DNA of 64,000 bases from Pseudomonas fluorescens (GCF_001648775.1 NZ_LVEJ01000024.1:92672-156671); one strand, 5' to 3'; counted from the first letter of the stretch, positions 15,370 to 24,052 are shown. Numbers and translations: made by a program. Notes: generated from the sequence alone by a model not told the origin.

Positions 15370-16130
15370 ACAGTGTTCTGAGTTGTTCAGGTCTGACGTT
15401 CAAGGTGCGCGGCGCCGAGTTGCTCAACGGTGTCAGCCTTGAAGTTCGGCGTGGCGAAACCCTGGGCATCGTTGGGCCGAACGGTTCGGGAAAATCCACC
15501 CTGCTGAAACTGCTGGCCGGGTTGCGTGAACCGAGCGCTGGCGAGGTGCTGCTGGAAGGTCAGCGCCTCGGCAAAATGCCCCGACGGAGCATTGCCCAAC
15601 AGCTCGCGGTGGTTGAACAACAGGCTGATACCGACGATGGCATTCGCGTGTTCGATGCGGTGGCGCTGGGGCGTACGCCGTGGTTGTCGGCGCTGCAACC
15701 GTGGTCGCACGCGGACGACGCCATTGTGCAGCAGGCGTTGATCGACGTTGACGCTCTGCACCTGCGCACGCGGCTCTGGCGCAGCCTGTCGGGCGGTGAG
15801 CGGCAGCGGGTACACATCGCTCGGGCACTGGCGCAGCGACCGCAGATTCTACTGTTGGATGAACCGGCCAATCATCTCGACATTCAGCATCAACTGACCA
15901 TCCTCAACGTGGTGCAGGCGTTGCCGGTGACTACGCTGATCGCCTTGCATGACCTTAATCAGGCGTTGAAATGCGATCGTCTGGCGGTGCTCGAACGAGG
16001 TCGGCTGGTGGCATTGGGCAAGCCACTGGACGTGCTGACTCCGCAGCGCTTACAGGAGACTTTCGGGGTCAGGGCGCATTACCTGACGGACCCGTTCGAT
16101 GGGGCGCAGATTCTTCGATTCCATTCATGA
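15366..16130 (+). CDS. ABC transporter ATP-binding protein (BtuD/FecE-like)
   Basis: A 254-residue ATPase. Walker A is GPNGSGKS (37-44), the signature LSGGE is at 141-145, Walker B/D-loop is LLLDEPANHLD (162-172), and the switch histidine is in ALHDLNQAL. It powers the riboswitch-controlled importer. The start is the ATG at 15366, whose A precedes the TGA of the permease. Its last 62 bases overlap, tail to tail, the gene for an acetyltransferase on the other strand. Confidence 0.9.
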   Translation: MNSVLSCSGLTFKVRGAELLNGVSLEVRRGETLGIVGPNGSGKSTLLKLLAGLREPSAGEVLLEGQRLGKMPRRSIAQQLAVVEQQADTDDGIRVFDAVALGRTPWLSALQPWSHADDAIVQQALIDVDALHLRTRLWRSLSGGERQRVHIARALAQRPQILLLDEPANHLDIQHQLTILNVVQALPVTTLIALHDLNQALKCDRLAVLERGRLVALGKPLDVLTPQRLQETFGVRAHYLTDPFDGAQILRFHS

Positions 16131-16620
16131 GGTTGTGCATGTGCGTCGTCTGCCAGACCGGGTCAGCGTCGACATCGATTATCGCGAAACCCTGCCGCTG
16201 CCAGAACTCGATGGCGCCCGGTAAAAACGGATGGGTGTGCAGGTAGATCACCTCGACGCCGTCGGCGACCGCCAAGTCTTTGAGTGACCGATACAGCGCG
16301 GCGGCCAACCCTGAGCGGCGCTGCGATGGCAGGACAAACAGACGGACGATTTCCACCACTTTGCGCTCGGGATAATCAAGGTGCGGGAAGCGTCGGTCGT
16401 AAGGGAGATAGCCTATCGAGGCTACGATCTTCCCCTCATGGCGAGCAGTCAGAAAGCGCCCTTCCCCTCGCAGATAAACCTCGGCAAAACGCGCCAGATC
16501 GTCGGGCATGCCGGTCGCGCTCAGCTTGGGGAAAAGCTCGGCGCGGGCCGCCAGAACAAAATTCAGCACTTCAGGAATGTCTGCGTCAGACACCGCCTGA
16601 ATAGTCAGTTGATGATTCAT
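16069..16620 (-). CDS. GNAT family N-acetyltransferase
   Basis: A 183-residue GCN5-related acetyltransferase. The acetyl-CoA loop is visible as RLFVLPSQRRSGLAAALYRS (V-x-x-x-x-R/Q-x-x-G/A pattern), and the end of the fold has EFWQRQGF. The ATG at 16620 gives the conventional start (MNHQLTIQAVSDADIPEV); the frame is open further upstream to 16749 without support. The ribosome site is poor. Its 3' end runs into the importer ATPase gene. The substrate amine is unknown. Confidence 0.8.
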   Translation of the reverse strand: MNHQLTIQAVSDADIPEVLNFVLAARAELFPKLSATGMPDDLARFAEVYLRGEGRFLTARHEGKIVASIGYLPYDRRFPHLDYPERKVVEIVRLFVLPSQRRSGLAAALYRSLKDLAVADGVEVIYLHTHPFLPGAIEFWQRQGFAIIDVDADPVWQTTHMHNLMNGIEESAPHRTGPSGNAP

Positions 16621-16782
16621 GCAGCGGGAAACACCTGAAAAGCGGTTGGCCACAGTAGCAACTGCCACCCGGCGATGCCATGAAAACTCCCGAACCTGAA
16701 TGTCATGCAAACGACAGCGATCTATTTTCAGAGCAGGAATTTTCTTCACAGATCAAGCGATTGATGCCAGTGACGACGCCCT

Positions 16783-16811
16783 TTGAATACTCAATGACGC
16801 GTCTATATAAA
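16783..16811 (+). promoter_or_regulatory. Candidate sigma-70 promoter for the transsulfuration operon
   Basis: TTGAAT (16783-16788) and TATAAA (16806-16811) are separated by 17 bases in the 359-base gap between the acetyltransferase and the cystathionine beta-synthase gene. The rest of that gap holds no convincing gene; a short imperfect palindrome (TCTATCGTTAGA near 16851) may be an operator. Confidence 0.45.
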
Positions 16812-16979
16812 CGCAGGTAAATCGTGCCCTGCAGCCCTCTGATTTCGTTCTATCGTTAGATCGAATTGGCTGTATTTACCACGGACTAATGGTTGCGACA
16901 GAGGATGTCTGAGCCTATGTTGCACGCGAGTCTTTTCCCCGCGATTGGAACGCGATCAACACCACCAAGAGGTGAAGAA

Positions 16980-18356
16980 ATGTCAAAGGAATCACGCCCT
17001 GCCGTACTTGGGCTGATCGGCAATACTCCGCTTGTGCAAGTCACCCGTTTTGATACCGGGCCGTGCACGCTGTTTCTCAAACTCGAATCGCAGAACCCCG
17101 GCGGTTCGATCAAGGACCGCATCGGTCTGGCGATGATCGACGCCGCCGAACGTGATGGTCGCCTGCAACCCGGTGGCACCATCGTCGAAGCCACCGCCGG
17201 TAACACCGGTCTGGGCCTGGCACTGGTTGGCCGCGCCAAAGGTTATCGCGTGGTGCTGGTCGTCCCAGACAAAATGTCCACCGAGAAAGTCCTGCACTTG
17301 AAGGCCATGGGCGCCGAGGTGCACATCACTCGTTCCGATGTTGGCAAGGGCCATCCCGAGTATTACCAGGACGTCGCCGCCCGTTTGGCGAAAGACATTC
17401 CCGGCGCATTCTTCGCCGACCAGTTCAACAACCCGGCCAACCCGCTGGCCCACGAATGCAGCACCGCGCCGGAAATCTGGGCGCAGACCGAACATGATCT
17501 GGACGCCATCGTCGTCGGTGTCGGTTCGGCCGGTACGCTGACGGGCTTGAGCCGTTTCTTCAAACGCGTGCAGCCGGATCTGGAAATGGTCTTGGCCGAC
17601 CCGGTCGGTTCGGTGATGGCGCAATACAGCCGCGACGGTACGATGCCGACGCCCGGTTCATGGGCGGTGGAAGGCATCGGCGAGGACTTCATTCCGTCGA
17701 TCACCGACCTCTCCAGCGTGCGCCACGCCTACTCGATCAGCGATGAAGAAAGCTTCGACCACGCCCGCCAGTTGCTCAAGGCCGAAGGTATTCTCGGCGG
17801 CTCGTCGACCGGTACTCTGCTGGCTGCGGCGCTGCGCTATTGCCGCGAACAGACCGAGCCAAAACGCGTGGTCAGCTTCGTTTGCGACACCGGCACGCGC
17901 TACTTGTCGAAGGTCTACAACGACCAATGGATGACCGATCAAGGCCTGTTGCAGCGTAAGGGTTACGGTGATCTGCGCGACCTGATCGCCCGCCGCTTCG
18001 AAGACGGCCGCGTGATCAGCGTCGGCCCTGACGATACCCTGCTGACCGCGTTCCAGCGCATGCGCCTGGCGGATGTTTCGCAGTTGCCGGTGCTGGTGGA
18101 AGGCAAGCAACTGGTCGGTGTAATCGACGAATCGGACATCCTGCTGCCGGTGCACGAAGACGCCGCGCGCTTCAGTCAATCGGTCTCCAGCGTGATGACC
18201 GACAAACTGCAAACCCTCGCCCCCGGCGCCACTCTTTCCGAGCTGGAAGCGGTGCTCAGCCGTGGCCTCGTCGCCATCATTGCCGACACGTCGGGCTTCC
18301 ATGGCCTGATCACCCGCACCGACATGCTCAACCAATTACGGAGATCCCTCGCATGA
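16980..18356 (+). CDS. cbs: Cystathionine beta-synthase
   Basis: A 458-residue PLP enzyme condensing serine (or O-acetylserine) and homocysteine to cystathionine. The PLP lysine is Lys45 in NPGGSIKDRIG, and the phosphate-binding loop is TAGNTG. The catalytic domain runs to about residue 330 and is followed by a pair of CBS domains (about 335-458) that may sense adenosyl compounds. The ATG at 16980 follows AGAGGTG; an upstream in-frame extension lacks such a site. It overlaps the next gene by ATGA, so the two steps of reverse transsulfuration are coupled. Confidence 0.9.
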   Translation: MSKESRPAVLGLIGNTPLVQVTRFDTGPCTLFLKLESQNPGGSIKDRIGLAMIDAAERDGRLQPGGTIVEATAGNTGLGLALVGRAKGYRVVLVVPDKMSTEKVLHLKAMGAEVHITRSDVGKGHPEYYQDVAARLAKDIPGAFFADQFNNPANPLAHECSTAPEIWAQTEHDLDAIVVGVGSAGTLTGLSRFFKRVQPDLEMVLADPVGSVMAQYSRDGTMPTPGSWAVEGIGEDFIPSITDLSSVRHAYSISDEESFDHARQLLKAEGILGGSSTGTLLAAALRYCREQTEPKRVVSFVCDTGTRYLSKVYNDQWMTDQGLLQRKGYGDLRDLIARRFEDGRVISVGPDDTLLTAFQRMRLADVSQLPVLVEGKQLVGVIDESDILLPVHEDAARFSQSVSSVMTDKLQTLAPGATLSELEAVLSRGLVAIIADTSGFHGLITRTDMLNQLRRSLA

Positions 18357-19525
18357 GTCAGCACGACGATAAATCCCAAGGCTTCGCGACCCGGGTGATC
18401 CACGCCGGGCAGACGCCGGACCCGACAACCGGCGCGTTGATGCCGCCGATCTACGCCAACTCTACCTACCTGCAAGACAGCCCCGGCGTGCACAAGGGTT
18501 TTGACTACGGGCGCTCGCACAACCCGACGCGTTTTGCCTTGGAGCGTTGCGTGGCGGACCTTGAAGGCGGCACCCAGGCGTTCGCATTCGCCTCCGGGCT
18601 GGCGACGATTTCCACGGTGCTCGAACTGATCGATGCCGGTTCGCACGTGATCTCCGGCAATGACTTGTACGGCGGCACGTTCCGCCTGTTCGACAAGGTT
18701 CGTCAGCGCAGTGCCGGACACCGTTTCAGCTACGTCGATCTGACTGACCTGGCGGCGTTCGAAGCGGCGCTGCAGGACGACACACGACTGGTGATTGTCG
18801 AGTCACCGACCAACCCGCTGCTGAGCCTGTCGGACCTCGCCGCTATCGCCCGTATCTGCCGCGCTCGCGGGATCATCAGCGTGGCCGACAACACTTTTGC
18901 CAGCCCGTATATCCAACGGCCGCTGGAGTTGGGTTTCGACATCGTGCTGCACTCGACCACCAAGTACCTGAACGGCCACTCCGATGTGATCGGCGGTATC
19001 GCCGTGGTCGGCCAGAACCAAGAACTGGCCGAGAAGCTGGGCTTCTTGCAGAACGCAGTCGGTGCGATTGCCGGGCCGTTCGATGCGTTCCTGACTCTGC
19101 GCGGGGTGAAGACTCTGGCGCTGCGCATGGAACGTCATTGCAGCAACGCACTGGATCTGGCGCAGTGGCTGGAACAGCAGCCGCAGGTCAAACGCGTCTA
19201 CTATCCGGGCCTTGAGTCGCACCCGCAGCATGAGTTGGCCAAGCGCCAGATGCGTGGTTTCGGCGGGATGATTTCCGTCGATCTGAACAGTGATCTGGAT
19301 GGCGCGCGGCGTTTTCTCGAAAACGTGAAGATCTTCGCACTGGCGGAAAGTCTGGGCGGCGTGGAGAGCCTGATCGAGCATCCGGCGATCATGACCCATG
19401 CGACCATTCCTGCTGAAACCCGCGCAAAACTGGGGATCGGCGATGGTCTGGTGCGTCTGTCGGTGGGCGTCGAGGACGTCGAAGACCTGCGCGCCGATCT
19501 GGCGCAGGCGTTGCAATCGATCTGA
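18353..19525 (+). CDS. Cystathionine gamma-lyase (trans-sulfuration enzyme family)
   Basis: A 390-residue Cys/Met-metabolism PLP enzyme. The PLP lysine is Lys204 in LHSTTKYLNGHSD. The N-terminal YGRSHNPTR, which binds the cofactor phosphate of the partner subunit, and a late SLGGVESLIEHPA loop are typical of the family. With cystathionine beta-synthase directly upstream, the likely reaction is cystathionine to cysteine, 2-oxobutyrate and ammonia. The same family includes beta-lyases and gamma-synthases; the context favours gamma-lyase. A good terminator follows. Confidence 0.88.
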   Translation: MSQHDDKSQGFATRVIHAGQTPDPTTGALMPPIYANSTYLQDSPGVHKGFDYGRSHNPTRFALERCVADLEGGTQAFAFASGLATISTVLELIDAGSHVISGNDLYGGTFRLFDKVRQRSAGHRFSYVDLTDLAAFEAALQDDTRLVIVESPTNPLLSLSDLAAIARICRARGIISVADNTFASPYIQRPLELGFDIVLHSTTKYLNGHSDVIGGIAVVGQNQELAEKLGFLQNAVGAIAGPFDAFLTLRGVKTLALRMERHCSNALDLAQWLEQQPQVKRVYYPGLESHPQHELAKRQMRGFGGMISVDLNSDLDGARRFLENVKIFALAESLGGVESLIEHPAIMTHATIPAETRAKLGIGDGLVRLSVGVEDVEDLRADLAQALQSI

Positions 19526-19540
19526 CCTGGCAAGAACGAC

Positions 19541-19564
19541 AAAGCCCGCACGAAGCGGGCTTTG
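19541..19564 (+). terminator. Terminator of the cbs-cgl operon
   Basis: AAAGCCCGC and GCGGGCTTT form a 9-bp stem with a 5-base loop immediately after the gamma-lyase gene. The A-run and T-run on its flanks make it potentially bidirectional. Confidence 0.8.
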
Positions 19565-19623
19565 GTGTTCGAGTAGGCGGCCAGTGCTGGTCTCTGGCTT
19601 ACAAGGTTTATCGGGCTTCCCAC

Positions 19624-19720
19624 AGTACCGGGCCAAATTGAAAAGGTACGGCCTCGGCTGCTTCACACGGCATAAGGGCTGGATCTCAGCGCGGAGATCT
19701 TTCTAACCGTGTACCTTTCG
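19624..19720. other. Structured non-coding segment with alternative stems
   Basis: In the 516-base gap 19565-20080 no gene is convincing. AAAGGTAC (19642-19649) pairs with GTACCTTT (19711-19718), enclosing a nested hairpin GATCTC/GAGATC (19682-19687 with 19694-19699). The same GGTAC can pair instead with GTACC at 19625-19629. Mutually exclusive stems suggest a structured RNA or leader, but its strand and limits are unknown. The rest of the gap (19721-20080) holds only small hairpins. Confidence 0.35.
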
Positions 19721-20080
19721 GAGCGCGCCCCACGCCCCCTTGCTATCCGATTGCGCATCAGTCTGCGTCTTCGCCTACATCTTTGAGCCTAGCAAAGGCT
19801 GGTCAGCGCGAATCAGTGTTTTTAGACTGATTTGAGCTTTGCCCGAATCGGGCAGGAAGAGAAGCGCCTAACGCCCGTCGATCCCCCCGCCCTACCGCTT
19901 CGCAATCGCGATCTATACTCAATCAGTTCGATCATGTTTCTGTCGACACCCGCGCGCCGGATGGTGTGCCCGTGCCTTTCGCCAACCAGGTTAACCCGAG
20001 CCAAATCAATCGTAACGCCCGCGAACACGCGGCGAACGATGCCTTATCGCTTTGTGGCTGCTGGGTCGTGGAGAAAAACT

Positions 20081-20767
20081 ATGAAACACAAGCTGTTGTC
20101 AGGCGTGCTTCTGGCGGTCGTGGCGACCGTGGTGGTGCCCAATGTCTGGGCGGCGCAACCGCAGGCGCTGGCGTCCGATGGGTCGGATCATGTGGGTGCC
20201 GGGGCGGTAGCTTCTGATGGCGCCGATCATGTGGGTGCCGGTGCCGTGGCTTCTGACGGTTCCGATAAAGTAGGCGCGGGTGCCGTGGCTTCTGACGGTT
20301 CCGATAAAGTAGGCGCGGGTGCGGTGGCTTCTGATGGTGCCGATCATGTGGGTGCCGGTGCCGTGGCTTCTGATGGTGCTGATCATGTGGGCGCTGGCGC
20401 AGTCGCGTCCGATGGTGCCGATCATGTCGGCGCTGGTGCGGTTGCTTCTGATGGTGCCGATCATGTGGGTGCTGGCGCAGTCGCGTCCGATGGCGCCGAT
20501 CATGTGGGTGCTGGCGCAGTCGCGTCCGATGGCGCCGATCATGTGGGTGCAGCCGCAGTCGCGTCCGATGGCGCTGATCATGTCGGCGCGGGTGCCGTGG
20601 CGTCTGATGGCGCCGATCATGTCGGCGCAGGCGCACTGGCTTCTGATGGCGCCGATCGTACCGGCGTCAACCGGGTTGCCTATTCCCGCGTCGGGGTCGG
20701 TTCTGATCGTGTCGCCTCCGCGTTGATGACAGGCAGTTATTCCGACCAGTTCAACAGTCCGCAATAA
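20081..20767 (+). CDS. Secreted protein with thirteen 13-residue tandem repeats
   Basis: A 228-residue protein with a signal peptide (residues 1-24, ending VWA) and then about 13 head-to-tail copies of ASDGADHVGAGAV, varying mainly at the fifth to seventh positions (GSDK, GADH) and degenerating in the last copy (DRTGVNRV). A 29-residue tail rich in Ser, Gly and Arg follows. The DNA repeats are 39 bp and nearly identical, so copy number probably varies between strains. The ATG at 20081 follows GTGGAG. Pseudomonad genomes often label similar proteins 'phage infection protein', without functional proof that I know of. Function unknown. Confidence 0.8.
   Translation: MKHKLLSGVLLAVVATVVVPNVWAAQPQALASDGSDHVGAGAVASDGADHVGAGAVASDGSDKVGAGAVASDGSDKVGAGAVASDGADHVGAGAVASDGADHVGAGAVASDGADHVGAGAVASDGADHVGAGAVASDGADHVGAGAVASDGADHVGAAAVASDGADHVGAGAVASDGADHVGAGALASDGADRTGVNRVAYSRVGVGSDRVASALMTGSYSDQFNSPQ
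20170..20678 (+). repeat. 39-bp tandem repeat array inside the repeat protein gene
   Basis: About 13 in-frame 39-bp units with cores such as TCTGATGGTGCCGATCATGT. They have no spacers and are coding, so this is a minisatellite and not a CRISPR array. Confidence 0.85.
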
Positions 20768-20820
20768 TTCTCCCCTGGCCCGGCAGGCGGCTCCAGCGAG
20801 CCGCCTGTTGCGCGCCGCAC

Positions 20821-20836
20821 TAGCACATTTGTGCTA
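20821..20836. promoter_or_regulatory. Palindrome upstream of small lipoprotein gene
   Basis: TAGCACA-TT-TGTGCTA is a 7-bp-arm palindrome about 125 bases before the lipoprotein gene at 20960. A preceding hairpin (AGGCGGCT/AGCCGCCT, 20785-20806) probably ends the repeat-protein transcript. An operator role is a guess. Confidence 0.3.
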
Positions 20837-20959
20837 ATCGACCGCCCCGCCACCTGGCGTTATATTCCCCCGCACCCCCGATGTTCCTCAACGTTGCCTG
20901 TTTGCAGCGTGCGGGATCGTTGTGCCTGGAAATCAGAACAACACCAAGGAAGACACACC

Positions 20960-21274
20960 ATGAAACTGCATGCAAACCTCACAAAAATCGCCGTATTCGG
21001 TGCCGTGCTGCTCGGCGTGGCCGGCTGCCAGACCGTCAAACCCACTGAATCGAGCATGAAAGAACGCGCGCAAACGGTGATCGGTAAACCGGTGTCGAAA
21101 ATCGACAACGTCCGCAACGACAGCACCCTCACCTACTACACCGCCTACACCCCGGCCGGGGAATATAACTGTGAATTGCCCAGCGGCGTAATCATCGCCG
21201 TGGCGAGCATGGGCATCATGTCGCCGCCGCTGTCATGCCTGCCGAAAGGCGCCTCGCCGATTCCACTGCAATAA
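20960..21274 (+). CDS. Small lipoprotein of unknown function
   Basis: A 104-residue protein with a lipoprotein signal peptide: hydrophobic stretch IAVFGAVLLGVAG followed by Cys23 as the lipidation site. The mature region has a short helical linker and a small conserved-looking core (VIGKPVSKIDNVRNDSTL, then a C-terminal part with two cysteines). The early core is reminiscent of the SmpA/BamE-like fold (a 'GKP...' loop), but the match is not strong. The ATG has AAGGAAG upstream. It is followed 32 bases later by another lipoprotein gene, likely the same transcript. Confidence 0.75.
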   Translation: MKLHANLTKIAVFGAVLLGVAGCQTVKPTESSMKERAQTVIGKPVSKIDNVRNDSTLTYYTAYTPAGEYNCELPSGVIIAVASMGIMSPPLSCLPKGASPIPLQ

Positions 21275-21306
21275 CTTCCCCACCCGGTAAAGGACACCGT
21301 TTGCCC

Positions 21307-21615
21307 ATGAAAACCCTGATCGCAACACTCACCCTCAGCGCGCTATTGCTCACTGGCTGCGCCACGCCGAAACAGTGGGAAGCCACCGGTGGCAGCAAAA
21401 ACGATGGTGTGGTCCAGGTCTCCTATGAACTGGGCCAATTCGAAAGCGGCCAGACCAGCGCCGAACAAGGCCTGACCGTCGCCGCCCAACGCTGCAAGAC
21501 CTGGGGCTACAAAAACGCCGAAGTCACCGGCTCCGAGAAAAACATCTGCCGCACCATGGGCCAGTACAACTGCCTGCAAACCACCATCACCCAGGATTAC
21601 CTGTGCAAGCGCTGA
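21307..21615 (+). CDS. YecR-like lipoprotein
   Basis: A 102-residue lipoprotein with the lipobox LLLTGC (Cys17) after a short hydrophobic leader. The mature start GCATPKQWEATGGSKNDGVV and the later paired cysteines match the YecR-like lipoprotein family as I know it. The family is named after a flagellar-regulon gene of E. coli, but its function is not established. The ATG at 21307 gives a proper signal peptide; the upstream in-frame start at 21235 lies in the preceding gene. Confidence 0.8.
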   Translation: MKTLIATLTLSALLLTGCATPKQWEATGGSKNDGVVQVSYELGQFESGQTSAEQGLTVAAQRCKTWGYKNAEVTGSEKNICRTMGQYNCLQTTITQDYLCKR

Positions 21616-21623
21616 TCTGAAAG

Positions 21624-21671
21624 TGTGGGAGCCAGCCTGCTGGCCAAATCGCTAGCAGGCTAGCTCCCACA
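21624..21671. repeat. REP-like inverted repeat
   Basis: TGTGGGAGCCAGCCTGCT (21624-21641) and its complement at 21654-21671 match at 17 of 18 positions around a 12-base loop. It sits between convergent genes and may serve as a terminator. Confidence 0.75.
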
Positions 21672-21700
21672 GGGATCTTTGGTTGGTCCGCGATGATCAT

Positions 21701-23329
21701 TCACGAAACGCTTTCAGCGGGTTCGGGTTGCCGGTCGCGCAGGGCTCTCAAGGTCGCGCGCAGCTCGGCCGGGCGCACCGGTTTGGACAGGATGGCAATG
21801 TCGCGGTCGTGCAGGGCCGCCTGGATTTTTTCGACGTCGTGCCCGGTGATGATCATCGCCGGCACCGCCCAGCCTCTCTGCTTGCGCACATCGTCGATAC
21901 ATTCGACGCCGGTGGCATGGGTGCCGAGGTCATAATCGGCGACGATGATGTCGCAGTCGGTCATCAAACCCTGCCCGCTCAGCTCCGCTTGAACGACACA
22001 GCCCCAACGCTCCAATAATGCAGAAGTCGCGAGTAATACGTTGCGATCATCTTCCACCAGACACACCTTCAACCCGGTCAGCAAACCGACCTGACGCGCC
22101 TCATCCCGATTGACCGCCAAATGCGGCGCAGCAGCGATCGGCAATCCGTACAAAGTCACCGCCGTTCCCCGCCCGAGCCGCGAGCGCAGGGTGACGCCCA
22201 CCCCGATCAACTCCCCCAGACGCTTGACGATAGACAGCCCCAGCCCCACGCCTTCGACGTCTTTATCGCGCACTTGCCGCACCCGATAAAACTCCTCGAA
22301 CACCTTGCCCAGATGCTCCTCGGCAATGCCGTTGCCTTGGTCATAAACCACGATGGCCAGCCCTGCCCCGCGCCGACGTACGCCGATCAGTACCGGCCGA
22401 TGCGCACCGTATTTAAAGCAGTTGGACAGTACGTTCTGCACCATGGTCGCGAGCAACGCCGGATCGGTTTGCACCCAGTACGGACAAGGACGCAAACGCA
22501 GCTCAACACCGGCCCAACGTGCGGCTTCGGCATTCTGGCGAATCAGCTCCGCCAGCCATTCGCCCAGGTTCACGCTGTGCAATTTCGGCAGCACCCGACC
22601 GTTATCGAGGGTGTACAGGTCGAGAATCGAGCGAAACAACTGCGACACGTTGAGCAACGAACGGTCGATATTGTCGACCAGCCGCCGCTCGTCATCACCC
22701 AGGCGCGACTCACGCAGGCACGCGGTAAACAGGCCAATCGAATGAATCGGCTGACGCAGATCATGACTGGCCTGGGCAAGAAACCGCGACTTTTCCAGAT
22801 TCGCCGCGACCGCTTCTTCGGAAGCCTTGCGCGTACGTTCCAGCAACAAGTGCGCATAAAACGGAATCACCGTGCTGGTGAGCATCAGCATCAACACCAT
22901 GAACGGTTGCGCTTGCCACACCGGTGTCAGGCGATACACACACAGCAGCGCCAGTAACGCCAGCGCGGTGGCGATCGCCAGATAGCGCGAGCCATAGCGC
23001 ATGCCATTGCCGAGGTTGACCCAAATGATCACCGCATACAGTGGCAACGCCATCTCGCCGCCCACCACCAGACCAAAGCAGGTGCCGGTGTAATCGTGGA
23101 TCATGGCGAAAATCCGTCGCGCCGGGTAATGCCCCGGCCAGTGCGCAATCGCCTGACGCAGCGCGATCGAGGCCAACAAAAACAGGATGATGTAGGTAAT
23201 GATCGGCAGGTACGTATCGAAGCGCTGGCCCGGCAAAAAGCCCAGTATCAGCATATAAACCACGGCGATACTGGCGATGATGATGCGCAGATTGGCCTGG
23301 TCGAGTTCGGTGTTTTTCTCGAACTTCAT
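21701..23329 (-). CDS. Hybrid sensor histidine kinase / response regulator
   Basis: A 542-residue inner-membrane kinase. The N-terminal ~165 residues hold six or so hydrophobic segments without a large periplasmic domain. HisKA carries His189 in QASHDLRQPIH. The HATPase domain includes NVLSNCFKYG, DQGNGI and GVGLGLSIVKRL. A C-terminal receiver has the acceptor Asp465 in IVADYDLG. The layout resembles RpfC-type kinases. The divergent LuxR-type regulator 114 bases away is its probable partner. No sensed signal can be read, but the iron locus to the right makes a link to iron or a siderophore possible. Confidence 0.88.
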   Translation of the reverse strand: MKFEKNTELDQANLRIIIASIAVVYMLILGFLPGQRFDTYLPIITYIILFLLASIALRQAIAHWPGHYPARRIFAMIHDYTGTCFGLVVGGEMALPLYAVIIWVNLGNGMRYGSRYLAIATALALLALLCVYRLTPVWQAQPFMVLMLMLTSTVIPFYAHLLLERTRKASEEAVAANLEKSRFLAQASHDLRQPIHSIGLFTACLRESRLGDDERRLVDNIDRSLLNVSQLFRSILDLYTLDNGRVLPKLHSVNLGEWLAELIRQNAEAARWAGVELRLRPCPYWVQTDPALLATMVQNVLSNCFKYGAHRPVLIGVRRRGAGLAIVVYDQGNGIAEEHLGKVFEEFYRVRQVRDKDVEGVGLGLSIVKRLGELIGVGVTLRSRLGRGTAVTLYGLPIAAAPHLAVNRDEARQVGLLTGLKVCLVEDDRNVLLATSALLERWGCVVQAELSGQGLMTDCDIIVADYDLGTHATGVECIDDVRKQRGWAVPAMIITGHDVEKIQAALHDRDIAILSKPVRPAELRATLRALRDRQPEPAESVS

Positions 23330-23443
23330 GGTAAACGTCCTTGTGCGGCACTCGTCAGATTCAGCAGCAACCTACAGGCAACCCTCGCGCCCGATGCTAA
23401 GGTGCATGCCTTGAGTAATGTCTGATCCAGGGAGGGTCATGCC

Positions 23444-24049
23444 ATGACATGCCGAATTATCATAGCCGACGATCACCCGTTGTTTCGCGAGGCGATGCTG
23501 CGCACGGTTCAACGGTTGTTGCCTGACGCAGCCCTTGAAGAAGCCGGTGACCTCGACGCCGTGCTCGCCCTGTTGCCCCTGGGCGACGAGCCGGATACGC
23601 TGATTCTTGATCTCAGATTTCCCGGACTGACCGGCGTCAGCCAACTCGCCGAGCTGCGTCGGCGCCTGCCGCGCACCACGTTGATCGTGGTGTCGATGGT
23701 CGATGATGAGTCGCTGATCAACGAAGTCATGGCCGCCGGGATCGACGGTTTCATCGGCAAGAACATCGCCCCCGATGAAATCGGTCAGGCGATTCTGGCG
23801 ATTCGCCAAGGTGAAGTGCTGGTGAAGTTTGCGCCGTCGGGCCTGTTGCCGCTGGAAACCGGCGCGGCCCTCACGCCACGTCAACAAGAGGTGCTGCGCT
23901 TGATCGCGCAAGGCAAGACCAACAAGGAAATCGCCCGTGAACTGGATATTTCACCGTTCACGGTGCGCATTCACGTGTCGTCTTTATTACGCACGCTGAA
24001 CGTACCCTCGCGGGCGGCTGCGGCGGTGAAATATTCCGGGAGTTTCTGA
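23444..24049 (+). CDS. LuxR/NarL-type response regulator
   Basis: A 201-residue response regulator: receiver domain with acidic pocket Asp9/Asp10 and acceptor Asp56 (LILDLRFPGL), linker, and LuxR HTH at about 138-198 (LTPRQQEVLRLIAQGKTNKE). The ATG at 23444 follows a strong GGGAGGG box. It is divergent from the hybrid kinase and probably receives phosphate from it; the kinase's own receiver may compete. It is convergent with the Fur-like gene, with only 3 bases between the stop codons. Confidence 0.9.
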   Translation: MTCRIIIADDHPLFREAMLRTVQRLLPDAALEEAGDLDAVLALLPLGDEPDTLILDLRFPGLTGVSQLAELRRRLPRTTLIVVSMVDDESLINEVMAAGIDGFIGKNIAPDEIGQAILAIRQGEVLVKFAPSGLLPLETGAALTPRQQEVLRLIAQGKTNKEIARELDISPFTVRIHVSSLLRTLNVPSRAAAAVKYSGSF

Positions 24050-24052
24050 CGC

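Noticed and set aside
18803..19666. 287-codon leftward frame opposite the gamma-lyase
   Set aside because: Most of it is antisense to a clear gene. Only its first ~50 codons lie in the intergenic region, and they have no ribosome site.
20170..20678. Possible CRISPR array
   Set aside because: Units are contiguous, in frame and translated into a regular secreted protein; no spacers are present.
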